The position numbers and the translations under genes are program-made. From positions 248,001 through 312,000 of the forward strand of contig SCUE01000007.1 of the NCBI GenBank assembly GCA_004297775.1: DNA of 64,000 nt, in the 5' to 3' direction. The first letter of the stretch is position 1. The number at the start of each line of letters is the position of its first letter. Positions 46,047 through 55,694 of this stretch are shown piece by piece. Source of the stretch: Chloroflexota bacterium. Its GTDB lineage: Bacteria > Chloroflexota > UBA6077 > FW602-bin22. A model generated the notes under the pieces. The model was given only the letters and a program-made list of their open reading frames with translations, ran no database searches and was not told where the DNA came from.

Positions 46047-47255
46047 ATGACTGACGCCACCCAATTGCGCGGCGCCACACTGGTTGAGGAGGACGGCCGG
46101 CTCCTTCTCAATATGGGCCCACAACATCCGGCGACTCACGGTGTTCTACGACTGGTCCTCGAGCTTGACGGCGAGATGGTGCTTTCGTGCCGACCGGTGA
46201 TCGGCTACGTCCACACCGGGATCGAGAAGACCTACGAGCACAAGACGTACCTCCAGGGCGTCACGATGACGGACCGGATGGACTATCTGGCGCCGCTGTC
46301 AAACAACCTCGCCTTCGCGCTCTGCGTCGAGAAGCTGATCGGCGTCGTGCCGCCGCCCCGAGCCACGGTCGCGCGCGTGATCCTGGCCGAATTGACTCGG
46401 CTCAATTCCCACCTTGTCTGGCTCGCCACTCAGGCGCTCGATCTTGGCGCGATGAGTGTCTTCTTCTATGCGATGCGTGAGCGCGAAATGATCCTCGACA
46501 TCTTCGAGGCGTGCTCTGGCCAGCGGCTTATGACGTCGTACATCCGGCCGGGCGGGCTGTACTACGACTTGCCCGATGAATTCGCCGAGAAGGTGAACGA
46601 GATCCTGCGCGTCTTCCCGCCGAAGATCGACGAATACGAGGATCTCCTGACCGGCAACGAGCTGTGGCGCGATCGAACCGTCGGCATCGGCAAGATCGGC
46701 GCCGATGACGCGATCGCGTGGGGCTTGAGCGGCGCGTGCCTGCGCGCTTCCGGCGTGAACTGGGACATTCGCAAGGCCGAGCCGTACTGCGGCTACGACC
46801 AGTACGAGTTCGCGGTTCCGCTTGGAACGAACGGCGATATCTTCGACCGCTACCTCTGCCGAATGCGCGAGATGCGCGAGAGTCTGAAGATCATTCGGCA
46901 GGCGCTCGCTCGGTTGCCGGACGGCGACTTCACGGCGCACGACCACAAGATTTCGTTTCCGCCGCGCTCGGAGCTCGCGACGAGCATGGAAGCGCTCATC
47001 CACCACTTCAAGTTGGCAACTGAGGGGTATCGCGTCCCGGCCGGGGAGGCATTCGTTCCGATCGAGTCACCGCGAGGAGAGATCGGCTTCTACATCGTGG
47101 CGGACGGCAGCGGGAAACCGTACCGTGCCCACGTGCGAACGCCGAGTTTCTACAACCTCGCGGCGATCTCGAAGATGGCTGAGGGAGGCCTAGTGGCCGA
47201 CCTCGTAGCCCTGATCGGAAGCCTCGACCCCGTGCTGGGAGACGTGGACCGCTAG
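46047..47255 (+). CDS. nuoD: NADH-quinone oxidoreductase subunit D
   Basis: 402 aa, 49-kDa subunit forming the quinone pocket with NuoB. N-terminal G-P-Q-H-P-A-T-H-G-V-L-R (His loop), R-P-G-G in the middle, D-P-V-L-G-D-V-D-R at the end, all conserved. GGGAGG lies 5 nt before the ATG. Confidence 0.97.
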   Translation: MTDATQLRGATLVEEDGRLLLNMGPQHPATHGVLRLVLELDGEMVLSCRPVIGYVHTGIEKTYEHKTYLQGVTMTDRMDYLAPLSNNLAFALCVEKLIGVVPPPRATVARVILAELTRLNSHLVWLATQALDLGAMSVFFYAMREREMILDIFEACSGQRLMTSYIRPGGLYYDLPDEFAEKVNEILRVFPPKIDEYEDLLTGNELWRDRTVGIGKIGADDAIAWGLSGACLRASGVNWDIRKAEPYCGYDQYEFAVPLGTNGDIFDRYLCRMREMRESLKIIRQALARLPDGDFTAHDHKISFPPRSELATSMEALIHHFKLATEGYRVPAGEAFVPIESPRGEIGFYIVADGSGKPYRAHVRTPSFYNLAAISKMAEGGLVADLVALIGSLDPVLGDVDR

Positions 47256-47288
47256 GCTACACTACGCGCCCCTGGAGATTGACCGACC

Positions 47289-47834
47289 GTGCCATTGAGC
47301 GAAAAAGCGCGCGCTGAGATACAGGCCGCGATTGAAGCCTACCCGCGGCGCCGAACGGCGATCCTGCCCGCGCTTCGAGCGGCGCAGCGCGATGTTGGTT
47401 ACCTGGGTCAGGCCGAGGTCGAGGAAGTCGCGGCTCTCATGGAGCTCGACCCCAACGCGGTCTACATGCTGGTCACCTTCTACGACATGCTGTATCGAGA
47501 GAAGAGGGGTCGGTACGTTCTCGGCGTCTGCAAGAACATCTCGTGCTTTCTGCGCGGCGCGGACGACATCCTCGAACATCTGCAGAAGAAGCTCGGAGTC
47601 GGGCTGAATGAAACGACTCCCGACGAGATGTTCACGATTCGACCTTTCGAATGTCTCGCGTCGTGCGGCAGCGCCCCGGTTCTCCTTTTGAACAACGAGG
47701 AATACTGCGAGCGACTGTCGATCGAGAAGGTCGACGCGTTGATCGAAGAGTTGCGTGCGCGGCCACCCGAGGCCGCGGGCGAGCACGGCATTCCGTGGCC
47801 GGTCTTCCAGGCGGAGTTGGCCCAGAATGGCTGA
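47289..47834 (+). CDS. nuoE: NADH-quinone oxidoreductase subunit E
   Basis: 181 aa, thioredoxin-like 24-kDa subunit with [2Fe-2S] cluster N1a. Four ligands: C81 and C86 (C-K-N-I-S-C), C122 and C126 (C-L-A-S-C). GTG start with GGAG about 11 nt upstream. 33 bp separate it from nuoD, the largest gap in the operon apart from none elsewhere over 20 bp. The end overlaps nuoF by 8 bp. Confidence 0.96.
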   Translation: MPLSEKARAEIQAAIEAYPRRRTAILPALRAAQRDVGYLGQAEVEEVAALMELDPNAVYMLVTFYDMLYREKRGRYVLGVCKNISCFLRGADDILEHLQKKLGVGLNETTPDEMFTIRPFECLASCGSAPVLLLNNEEYCERLSIEKVDALIEELRARPPEAAGEHGIPWPVFQAELAQNG

Positions 47835-49140
47835 GTACGAGAAGGTTCTGACCCGGAACGTGGGCGTGCCGCGCGCCTACGACATCGACGTCTACGAGTC
47901 GCGCGGCGGCTACGCCGGTCTGAAGAAGGCCCTCACTGAGTTCCAGCCGGACCAGGTGACCGATCTGGTGAAGAACACCGGACTGCGCGGCCGCGGCGGT
48001 GCGGGATTCGCGACCGGTTTGAAGTGGTCGTTCGTGCCGAAGGGGCCAATGCAGAAGTATCTCGTCGTCAATGGCGATGAGTCGGAGCCAGGAACATTCC
48101 ACGACCGTGAGTTGCTGGAGAACGATCCGCACCAGTTGGTCGAAGGCGCGATCATCACCTGCTACGCGGTTGGCATCACGAAGGCGTTCTTCTACATCCG
48201 CGGCGAATTTGCCCTCGGATACCACCGCCTCCAGAACGCGGTGAAGCAAGCGTACGAGAAGGGATATCTCGGCAAGAATATCCTCGGCGGTGGCTTCTCC
48301 TGTGACGCGTACACCATCCAGGGCGCCGGGGCGTACATCTGCGGCGAAGAGTCGGCGTTACTCGAGTCGCTCGAGGGGAATCGGCCAATGCCCCGTTCGC
48401 GGCCGCCATTCCCGGCGGTCGTGGGCCTCTATGCCGGTCCGACGGTTGTCAACAGCGTCGAGACGATCAGTAATATCCCGCATATCCTCGTCCGCGGCCT
48501 GGAGTGGTATACGAGCCTGGGTACCGCGCCCCGGAACACCGGGCCGTTCATCTACAGCTTGAGTGGCCATGTCAACAATCCCGGCAACCACGAAGGGCCG
48601 CTCGGCCTCACGATTGGCGAACTAGTCAATGACATCGGTGGCGGTGTCCTCGGTGGACGCACGATGAAGGCGTTCATTCCGGGCGGTGCGTCCTCGGCCT
48701 GGTTGAAGGGCGACTGCTGGGATGTCAAGCTCGACTTCGACACGTTGGGCGGAATGAAGACGATGCTCGGGTCCGGCGCGCAGATCGTGCTCGACGATCA
48801 GTGCTGCGTGCCGCACGCGGCGGTTCGTCTGGCCGAGTTCTACAACCACGAGTCCTGCGGGAAATGCACTCCATGCCGCGAAGGGACGCGCTGGATGGTC
48901 AAGCTCGGTCGGCGAATCATCGAAGGCTCGGCTGATTCGAAGGACATCGACACCCTGTTCCGCATCGCCGATCGGATCGGATTCGGTCCGCCGAACAAGA
49001 TGACGCTCTGCGCTCTCGGCGACGCCTCGACGAGCTGTATCACGAGCACGGTTCGTCAGTGGCGCGACGAGTGGGAGTACCACGCGAAGCACGGTCGGTG
49101 CCCGACTCCAACGGGCAAGCCCGTAAACCTGGCGGTGTAG
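47827..49140 (+). CDS. nuoF: NADH-quinone oxidoreductase subunit F
   Basis: 437 aa, 51-kDa subunit: NADH and FMN site plus [4Fe-4S] N3. FMN/NADH loop G-L-R-G-R-G-G-A-G-F, N-G-D-E-S-E-P-G, and I-C-G-E-E-S-A-L; cluster ligands S-C-G-K-C-T-P-C and a later Cys (M-T-L-C-A-L-G-D). ATG 47827 with GGAG upstream inside nuoE. Confidence 0.97.
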   Translation: MAEYEKVLTRNVGVPRAYDIDVYESRGGYAGLKKALTEFQPDQVTDLVKNTGLRGRGGAGFATGLKWSFVPKGPMQKYLVVNGDESEPGTFHDRELLENDPHQLVEGAIITCYAVGITKAFFYIRGEFALGYHRLQNAVKQAYEKGYLGKNILGGGFSCDAYTIQGAGAYICGEESALLESLEGNRPMPRSRPPFPAVVGLYAGPTVVNSVETISNIPHILVRGLEWYTSLGTAPRNTGPFIYSLSGHVNNPGNHEGPLGLTIGELVNDIGGGVLGGRTMKAFIPGGASSAWLKGDCWDVKLDFDTLGGMKTMLGSGAQIVLDDQCCVPHAAVRLAEFYNHESCGKCTPCREGTRWMVKLGRRIIEGSADSKDIDTLFRIADRIGFGPPNKMTLCALGDASTSCITSTVRQWRDEWEYHAKHGRCPTPTGKPVNLAV

Positions 49141-49141
49141 G

Positions 49142-51478
49142 GTGGACAATCTCGTAACGCTGACAATCGACGGCAAGACCGCGCGCGTTCCGCGCGGAAC
49201 TCTCCTGGTTGAAGCCGCCAAGACGGTTGGCATTCACATTCCGGTCTTCTGCTACCACGAGAAAATGAAGCCGTACGGCGCCTGCCGTATGTGCATGGTC
49301 GAGATCGCGCCGGGTCCGCCGATGCCGGGCACCGCTTGCACGACGCCCGTCGCCGAGGGAATGGTCGTGAAGACGACATCCCCAATGGCCGTCAGCGCGC
49401 AGAAATCGACTCTCGAGTTCCTCCTTCTTAACCATCCCTTGGACTGCCCGGTCTGCGACCGCGGTGGCGAGTGTCCGCTCCAGGACAACACGTTCGGCTT
49501 CGGTGGCGCCGAGAGTCGCTACCTCGAAGAGAAGCGGCACTACGAGAAACCACTCAAGCTGTCCGACGAAGTGTTACTCGACCGCGAGCGTTGCATCCTC
49601 TGCTATCGATGCGTTCGATTCACCCGCGAGATCGCCGGTGACGAGTCTCTGACAGTCATCGAACGCGGAACGGATAGTCAGATCGGACTCGCCCCGGGGC
49701 GCACATTCGACTCGCCATTCTCCGGCAACACGATCGAGATCTGCCCGGTCGGGGCGCTGACGAGCTCACGCTACCGCTTCGCGGCGCGGCCGTGGGACAT
49801 TCGCTCGATCGCGACGGTTTGTCCGCACTGCTCCGTCGGCTGCAACGTTCGGGCCGACGTGCGGAATGGTGAGATCAAGCGATTCCTCACTCGCGACAAC
49901 CCTGGGGTCGACGACGGATGGCTGTGCGACCGCGGCCGGTTCGGGTTCGGCTTTCCGTTCGACGGCGAACGACTGACGCGGCCGCTCGCGCGCAAGAACG
50001 GCCAGTTGGTGCCTGTTTCGTGGTCGGAAGCACTCGAAGCCATCCAGGCTGGAATCAGCGGCATCATCGAACAGTCGGGATCCGCCGCGGTGGCTGGACT
50101 GGCGGGATGCCAATTGACGAACGAGGACCTGTTCGCGTTTCGCCGGCTGATCCGCGAGACGCTTGGGAGTCCGAATCTCGACCACACCATTGAACCGCAT
50201 CCGGCCACGCCGCTCGGCGCGGATGCTCCGACCGGTTCAATGCAGGCGATCGAACGATCGAATGTCATCGTGCTAATCGGCGCAGACACGTTGTCCGACT
50301 GGCCGGTGCTGAATCTCCGCGTCAAGAAGGCCATCGATCGCGGCGCCAAAGTGGTCGTGCTGGGATCACAACCGCTCGACGTAAACGCGGCGCCCTACCG
50401 CGAGGTATTCGTCAACACCGGTGGCGACGATTCGGCGGTGCTGAGCGCGATCTCGCGTTTGCTCCCGGCCGAGATCGACGCGGCGCGCGAGCGACGCCGA
50501 CAGGCCGCGGAAGCGGCCGCCGACCGCGCTTTTGCCGACGCCGTCAAACGCGCACACGACGCGGCCGTGGCCAAGGCGAAGGAAGCGAACCAGGATGAGC
50601 CGGCAGCATATGCCTCGGTTGATGAAGGAGCCACCCGTTACGGTGTGAATCGGCCGGCGCCGCTGCCGGCGCCGCCCTTGCGAACGCGTGGACGCGATGC
50701 GTTGGTCGCATCATTGACCGACGCCGCCGCGCCAGGCGTTTCAGTTGACACCCTGGCATCGATGGCGCGTCTCGTCGGTGGCGGCGAGCGCGTGTCGATC
50801 CTGTATCCGCGCGAATACGGCGCTGATGCGAAGTTCCTGACCGCGGTCACGAACTTCGGACTCCTCTGTGAAGCGTTTGGCCGCGAAGGCGCTGGAATCT
50901 TCCCGCTGGTCCGAGAGACGAACCAGCAGGGCGCGATCGACATCGGAGTAATGGCGGGCCAAGGTGGCATCGCCGGCGCCGGCCTGGTGGAAGCGATCGA
51001 GTCCGGGAAGGTCCAGGGGTTGTTTCTTGCCGGGCGCGATCTGGCCGGGGCGAACCTCGACGCGCTCGCGAAGTTGCGGTTCCTGGTCGTGCAGGACTTC
51101 CGACTCACACAAGCGGCGGCCCGCGCGCACGTTGTGCTGCCGGGACTCACGTTTGCCGAGAAAGATGGCACCTACACGAATCTCGATCGCCGCATTCAGC
51201 GCCTGCGCGTGTGCGCGGACGCGCCCGGCGAGGCGCGTCCGGATTGGCGCATCTTCCGCGACATCGGGAACGCATTCGGGGGCGACGCCTACGAACAGAG
51301 CGCCGAGGAGATGCTGGCGTCGATCGCCGCGTCCACACCCGACTACGCAGCCGTGACGCTCGGCAAACTCGGGTACAAGGGTGTCCAGTGGCCGTACGCG
51401 AATCCTGACGGCGCGGGTTCGAGGACCCTGCACGACGGGCGAGAGTTCGATCTTCTCCCCATAAACGGCCTACGATGA
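49142..51478 (+). CDS. nuoG: NADH-quinone oxidoreductase subunit G
   Basis: 778 aa, electron-wire subunit. [2Fe-2S] N1b ligands C37, C48, C51, C66; [4Fe-4S] N5 ligands H98, C102, C105, C111; N4 ligands C151, C154, C157, C201; also C227-x2-C230-x3-C234 and C262, the extra N7 cluster set. The rest is a molybdopterin-oxidoreductase-like fold. An Ala/Arg/Glu-rich helical and Pro-rich stretch at about 440-520 looks like an insertion. GTG start 1 bp after nuoF; 4-bp overlap with nuoH. Confidence 0.95.
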   Translation: MDNLVTLTIDGKTARVPRGTLLVEAAKTVGIHIPVFCYHEKMKPYGACRMCMVEIAPGPPMPGTACTTPVAEGMVVKTTSPMAVSAQKSTLEFLLLNHPLDCPVCDRGGECPLQDNTFGFGGAESRYLEEKRHYEKPLKLSDEVLLDRERCILCYRCVRFTREIAGDESLTVIERGTDSQIGLAPGRTFDSPFSGNTIEICPVGALTSSRYRFAARPWDIRSIATVCPHCSVGCNVRADVRNGEIKRFLTRDNPGVDDGWLCDRGRFGFGFPFDGERLTRPLARKNGQLVPVSWSEALEAIQAGISGIIEQSGSAAVAGLAGCQLTNEDLFAFRRLIRETLGSPNLDHTIEPHPATPLGADAPTGSMQAIERSNVIVLIGADTLSDWPVLNLRVKKAIDRGAKVVVLGSQPLDVNAAPYREVFVNTGGDDSAVLSAISRLLPAEIDAARERRRQAAEAAADRAFADAVKRAHDAAVAKAKEANQDEPAAYASVDEGATRYGVNRPAPLPAPPLRTRGRDALVASLTDAAAPGVSVDTLASMARLVGGGERVSILYPREYGADAKFLTAVTNFGLLCEAFGREGAGIFPLVRETNQQGAIDIGVMAGQGGIAGAGLVEAIESGKVQGLFLAGRDLAGANLDALAKLRFLVVQDFRLTQAAARAHVVLPGLTFAEKDGTYTNLDRRIQRLRVCADAPGEARPDWRIFRDIGNAFGGDAYEQSAEEMLASIAASTPDYAAVTLGKLGYKGVQWPYANPDGAGSRTLHDGREFDLLPINGLR

Positions 51479-52467
51479 ACGAGTTCCTGTTTCAGGTCGC
51501 CATCTCGACGGTGAAGAGTCTCATCATCATCGTCGCGCTCTTGACAGGGTTCGCCTACATGACGCTCTTCGAGCGGAAAGTGGCCGCCCGCATCCAGATC
51601 CGGTTTGGCCCGAATCGCGTCGGTCCCTTCGGACTGTTCCAGCCGCTGGCCGATGGGATCAAGCTCTTCTTCAAGGAAGACGTGATGCCGCGCGGCGCGG
51701 ATCGATGGGTCTACCTCGCCGCGCCCTGCATTTCAGCCATGGTTGCGCTGGCGGCGTTCGCGGTCATCCCGATCGGGCCACCGATTTCGATTGCCGGGCG
51801 GCAGGTCGGGATGTATCTGTCGGACGCGGGCATCGGCATCCTGTACGTCCTGGCGGTTGGCTCGCTCGGCGTCTATGGAATCACGCTCGCGGGTTGGGCC
51901 TCGAACAACAAGTACTCGTTGCTGGGCGGCATTCGCGCGTCGGCCCAGATGATCTCGTATGAACTGAGTCTCGGCCTTTCGATCATGGGCGTCGTGATGA
52001 TCGTTGGGTCGACAAACATGACCGAGATCGTTGAGTACCAGTCGACCTGGCCGATGTTCCTGCTTCAGCCGCTCGGATTCCTGCTCTATCTGACGTCGGG
52101 CATCGCCGAAACGAATCGCGCGCCATTTGACCTGCCTGAGGCCGAATCGGAACTAGTGGCTGGGTACCACACCGAGTACAGCGGTATGAAGTTCGCGCTG
52201 TTCTACATGGCCGAATACATCAACATGATCACCGTCTCCTCCATTGCCACCACGCTTTATCTTGGTGGCTACAAGGGCCCGATCGCGGATGGACCATGGT
52301 GGTTCCTCCTGAAGGTCGTGACGTTGCTGTTCTTCTACGTGTGGGTGCGCGCGACTTTGCCGCGATTGCGGTACGACCGTCTGATGAACTTCGGATGGCG
52401 GATCCTGCTGCCGTTGGCGCTTGTCAATGTGATGCTGACGGCGGCTGGCATTCTGGTCCTGGGTTAG
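51475..52467 (+). CDS. nuoH: NADH-quinone oxidoreductase subunit H
   Basis: 330 aa, eight-helix membrane subunit next to the quinone cavity. [18 protein letters not shown] near the start and [14 protein letters not shown] in the middle are signatures. The ATG overlaps the nuoG stop. Confidence 0.96.
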   Translation: MNEFLFQVAISTVKSLIIIVALLTGFAYMTLFERKVAARIQIRFGPNRVGPFGLFQPLADGIKLFFKEDVMPRGADRWVYLAAPCISAMVALAAFAVIPIGPPISIAGRQVGMYLSDAGIGILYVLAVGSLGVYGITLAGWASNNKYSLLGGIRASAQMISYELSLGLSIMGVVMIVGSTNMTEIVEYQSTWPMFLLQPLGFLLYLTSGIAETNRAPFDLPEAESELVAGYHTEYSGMKFALFYMAEYINMITVSSIATTLYLGGYKGPIADGPWWFLLKVVTLLFFYVWVRATLPRLRYDRLMNFGWRILLPLALVNVMLTAAGILVLG

Positions 52468-52482
52468 GAAGGGAGTCACGCG

Positions 52483-52956
52483 ATGGCGGGCCTAGTCGGC
52501 GATATCGGAGCCGTGGTCAAAGGCCTCGGCACCACCTTCAAGCACATCTTCCGCACACCGGTTACGTACGAGTACCCGGAGAAGCGGCGCCCGGTGCATC
52601 CGCGATTCCGCGGACGCCACAAGCTCATGCGATATGAGAACGGGCTTGAACGCTGTATCGGCTGCTCGCTCTGCGCGGCCGTCTGCCCGGCCAAGGCGAT
52701 TTACGTCGAGGCCGCCGAGAACACCGACGAGGAGCGGGTCTCCCCTGGCGAACGGTACGCGGTCAAGTACGAGATCAACATGATTCGATGCATCTTCTGC
52801 GGCTACTGCCAGGAAGTGTGTCCGACCGAGGCGGTCGTGCTCGGGAACGACTACGAGCTCGCCGACTACGATCGGGCGTCTTTCATCTACACGAAAGACA
52901 TGCTGCTCGTGCCGGATCCGCGCGCCATCGAAACGAAGGTCACGGCGGTCCGCTAG
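52483..52956 (+). CDS. nuoI: NADH-quinone oxidoreductase subunit I
   Basis: 157 aa, 8Fe ferredoxin-type subunit with clusters N6a and N6b: C58-I-G-C61-S-L-C64-x3-C68-P and C103-I-F-C106-G-Y-C109-x3-C113-P. GGAAGGGAG precedes the ATG by about 7 nt. Stop shares one base with nuoJ's GTG (TAGTG). Confidence 0.97.
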   Translation: MAGLVGDIGAVVKGLGTTFKHIFRTPVTYEYPEKRRPVHPRFRGRHKLMRYENGLERCIGCSLCAAVCPAKAIYVEAAENTDEERVSPGERYAVKYEINMIRCIFCGYCQEVCPTEAVVLGNDYELADYDRASFIYTKDMLLVPDPRAIETKVTAVR

Positions 52957-53468
52957 TGGTCGATCTCGGAATCGTCTTCTTTCTGGTCGTGGCCCTAGCC
53001 GCCATCTTCTCGGCGGCCATGGTCGTGACGCTTCGGAACCCGGTCCACTGTGCGCTCTTTCTCGTGTTGACGCTCTTCTGCGTCGCGATCATGTTCCTCA
53101 GTCTGAGCGCGGAGTTTCTGGCCGCGGTTCAGGTCCTGGTGTACGCCGGTGCGATCATGGTCCTCTTCCTGTTCGTCATCACCCTCTTGAATCCGCTGCA
53201 GCCGGAGTCGCCGGATCGGCTGCGAAATCAGACTCTTTTCACCGGCGGCCTTGCGCTGATATTGCTCATCGAGTTCTGGTTGATCGTGCAGTCCGGGGCA
53301 CTGGCGGTCCTTCCCGGCACGGCGCCAAAGCTGTCGGATGTTCCGAATATCGAGGCCCTCGGCTTGGCCCTCTTCTCCACCTACGTCGTGCCGTTCGAGG
53401 TCACCTCGATCGTGCTGCTCGTCGCAATGGTGGGGGCCGTCGTGCTCGCGCGAGGGAGGGTCCGGTGA
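52956..53468 (+). CDS. nuoJ: NADH-quinone oxidoreductase subunit J
   Basis: 170 aa, five transmembrane helices. Conserved R-N-P-V-H-C-A-L-F and [17 protein letters not shown] with the pi-bulge helix. GTG 52956 is set by the one-base overlap with nuoI; the longer frame upstream lies inside nuoI. Confidence 0.95.
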   Translation: MVDLGIVFFLVVALAAIFSAAMVVTLRNPVHCALFLVLTLFCVAIMFLSLSAEFLAAVQVLVYAGAIMVLFLFVITLLNPLQPESPDRLRNQTLFTGGLALILLIEFWLIVQSGALAVLPGTAPKLSDVPNIEALGLALFSTYVVPFEVTSIVLLVAMVGAVVLARGRVR

Positions 53469-53776
53469 TTTCCCTGGCGCCGATTTCGTACTACCTGATC
53501 CTGAGCGCGGTGCTGTTTACGATCGGCGTCGTAGGCTTCTGCGTGCGAAAGAATCCACTGGTCATGTTTATGTCGGTCGAGATCATGCTGAACGCGGCGA
53601 ACCTGACGTTCGTCGCGTTTTCGCGGTATCTGAACATCATCGACGGCCAGGTGATCGTGTTCTTCATCATGGCCGTCGCGGCCGCCGAGGTCGTTGTTGG
53701 ATTGGCAATCATCGTCGCGATCTTCCGCCTGCGCGCGTCGATCGACGTCGACGAAGTAAACGCGCTTCGTGGGTAG
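53465..53776 (+). CDS. nuoK: NADH-quinone oxidoreductase subunit K
   Basis: 103 aa, three helices with the two functionally important membrane glutamates ([10 protein letters not shown] and [10 protein letters not shown]). GTG start overlapping nuoJ by 4 bp. Confidence 0.96.
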   Translation: MISLAPISYYLILSAVLFTIGVVGFCVRKNPLVMFMSVEIMLNAANLTFVAFSRYLNIIDGQVIVFFIMAVAAAEVVVGLAIIVAIFRLRASIDVDEVNALRG

Positions 53777-53779
53777 GAA

Positions 53780-55690
53780 ATGACAACGACTGTCACGCTC
53801 ACACTTGCCTTTCCGCTGATTGGGCTCCTGTATTGCGCCGTCCTCGGCTGGCGAGTTGGTCGCCAGTATTCCGGCATCGTGGCTACGGCCGCGATCGGCG
53901 CGTCGTTCGCGAGCGCGCTTCTGGTCCTGGCTGGAGTCCTCGGAGTACCGGAGAAAGAGCGCTTCATCGACATCGTCATTGCGCCGTGGATCAACGCGGG
54001 AAGGTTCCAGGCATCGCTGGGGTTCATCGTCGACCCGCTGTCGACTCTGATGCTCTGCGTGGTCACGGGCGTGGGGTTCCTCATTCACGTGTACGCGACC
54101 GCGTACATGCGCGATCACCACGGGCATCTCGATCCGGGCTACAACCGATTCTTCGCCTTCATGAATCTGTTCATCCTGGCGATGCTCGTTCTCGTCCTGG
54201 CCGACAACTTCGTCCTCTTGATGGTCGGCTGGGGCGGCGTCGGCGTTTGTTCCTACTTCCTGATCGCCTTCTGGTTCGAGAAGCCGGAGAACGCGAGCGC
54301 TGGAACGAAAGCGTTCGTGGTGAACGCGATCGGTGACGTCGGCCTGTTCCTGGCCGCGTTCCTGATCTACTGGACATACGGGCGTGTCGACTACGACGGC
54401 GTGTTCAAGGCCGTGGCCGCCGGACAAGGTAGCGACGCCGTTCCGGTGATCGCGCTTCTGCTCTTGGTCGCCGCGGCCGCGAAGTCGGCGCAGTTGCCGC
54501 TCCACGTTTGGCTTCCGGATGCGATGGCCGGACCGACGCCCGTCTCGGCACTCATCCACGCGGCGACGATGGTCACCGCCGGCGTATACATCATCGCGCG
54601 CGCCCATCCGATCTACGAGCACGCTCCGGCGGTCATGGCGCTGGTTGCCGCGCTTGGCACGATTACCGCGCTGTTCGCCGCGACGATCGCGATCACCCAG
54701 TCGAACCTGAAGCGCGTGGTGGCGTACTCGACGATCTCCCAGCTTGGCTACATGTTCGCTGGCGTTGGCGTCGGTGCATTTGGCGCGAGCATGTTCCATC
54801 TCACCACGCACGCGTTCTTCAAGGCCGTACTGTTCCTGGCCGCTGGGATCGTGATTCACGAGCTATCCGGCGAAGAAGAGATGAAGTCGATGGGTGGGCT
54901 GCGCAAGCGATTGCCATTGGTCTACTGGTGCTTCGTCATCGCCGCCGCCGCGAACGCTGGTTTTCCGCTCCTATCCGGCTTCTTCTCCAAGGATGAGATC
55001 ATCGGCGCCGCGTTTTCGTCACCGACCGGGAATCCTCTGCTCGGGATGATTCTCGTAGCGACGAGTGGGCTAACCGGTTTCTACATGTTCCGCGCCGTCG
55101 TCCTGACGTTCCACGGTCAGCCGTCGGCCGATCAAGCCAAGTTGACCGATCCAGCGAGCCACGGTCCCTCATTCACGATGGTGTGGCCAGTCGTGCTCCT
55201 GACTCTGCTCGCGATCGTGGCCGGGCTCCCCTACGCGCAGTTTGGCGAGTTCCTTCACCCGGCGCTGACGCGGTGGGGCGGACACCCATTCGAATCGAGT
55301 GATCCGTTGTCGCCGATCGCTCTCGGCACAGCCGCGATCAGCATCCTCGGGATCGGATTCGCGCTCGCGATGTATAGCGGCGATCGGGCAATTCCACGGC
55401 AACTCGGTCGGACGTTCTCCGGCGCGCAGGCGCTCGTCAAGAACGGCTACTACATCGACGCCTTCTACGGCGCCGTGCTCGTCGCGCCCGGCCGGGTGCT
55501 CGCGCTGGTTCTCTCCGGACCGATCGATAACTGGATCATCGATGGCACCGTGAGCTTCATCACGGCGTTCGTCCGCTGGATGGGAATCGAGCTTGGCCGC
55601 ATCCAGACTGGATTTGTACGGAACTACGCCCTGGCCATCCTAGCCGGCGTCGTCATCATTCTCGGCTTCATGATGGGCGGGAGGAGTTGA
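53780..55690 (+). CDS. nuoL: NADH-quinone oxidoreductase subunit L
   Basis: 636 aa antiporter-like proton pump subunit, about 16 helices, with the long lateral helix at the C-terminus. Key residues: the TM5 Glu region and K in A-A-A-K-S-A-Q-L-P-L-H-V-W-L-P-D-A-M; H-L-T-T-H-A-F-F-K further on. AGGAA sits directly before the ATG. Confidence 0.96.
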   Translation: MTTTVTLTLAFPLIGLLYCAVLGWRVGRQYSGIVATAAIGASFASALLVLAGVLGVPEKERFIDIVIAPWINAGRFQASLGFIVDPLSTLMLCVVTGVGFLIHVYATAYMRDHHGHLDPGYNRFFAFMNLFILAMLVLVLADNFVLLMVGWGGVGVCSYFLIAFWFEKPENASAGTKAFVVNAIGDVGLFLAAFLIYWTYGRVDYDGVFKAVAAGQGSDAVPVIALLLLVAAAAKSAQLPLHVWLPDAMAGPTPVSALIHAATMVTAGVYIIARAHPIYEHAPAVMALVAALGTITALFAATIAITQSNLKRVVAYSTISQLGYMFAGVGVGAFGASMFHLTTHAFFKAVLFLAAGIVIHELSGEEEMKSMGGLRKRLPLVYWCFVIAAAANAGFPLLSGFFSKDEIIGAAFSSPTGNPLLGMILVATSGLTGFYMFRAVVLTFHGQPSADQAKLTDPASHGPSFTMVWPVVLLTLLAIVAGLPYAQFGEFLHPALTRWGGHPFESSDPLSPIALGTAAISILGIGFALAMYSGDRAIPRQLGRTFSGAQALVKNGYYIDAFYGAVLVAPGRVLALVLSGPIDNWIIDGTVSFITAFVRWMGIELGRIQTGFVRNYALAILAGVVIILGFMMGGRS

Positions 55691-55694
55691 TTCG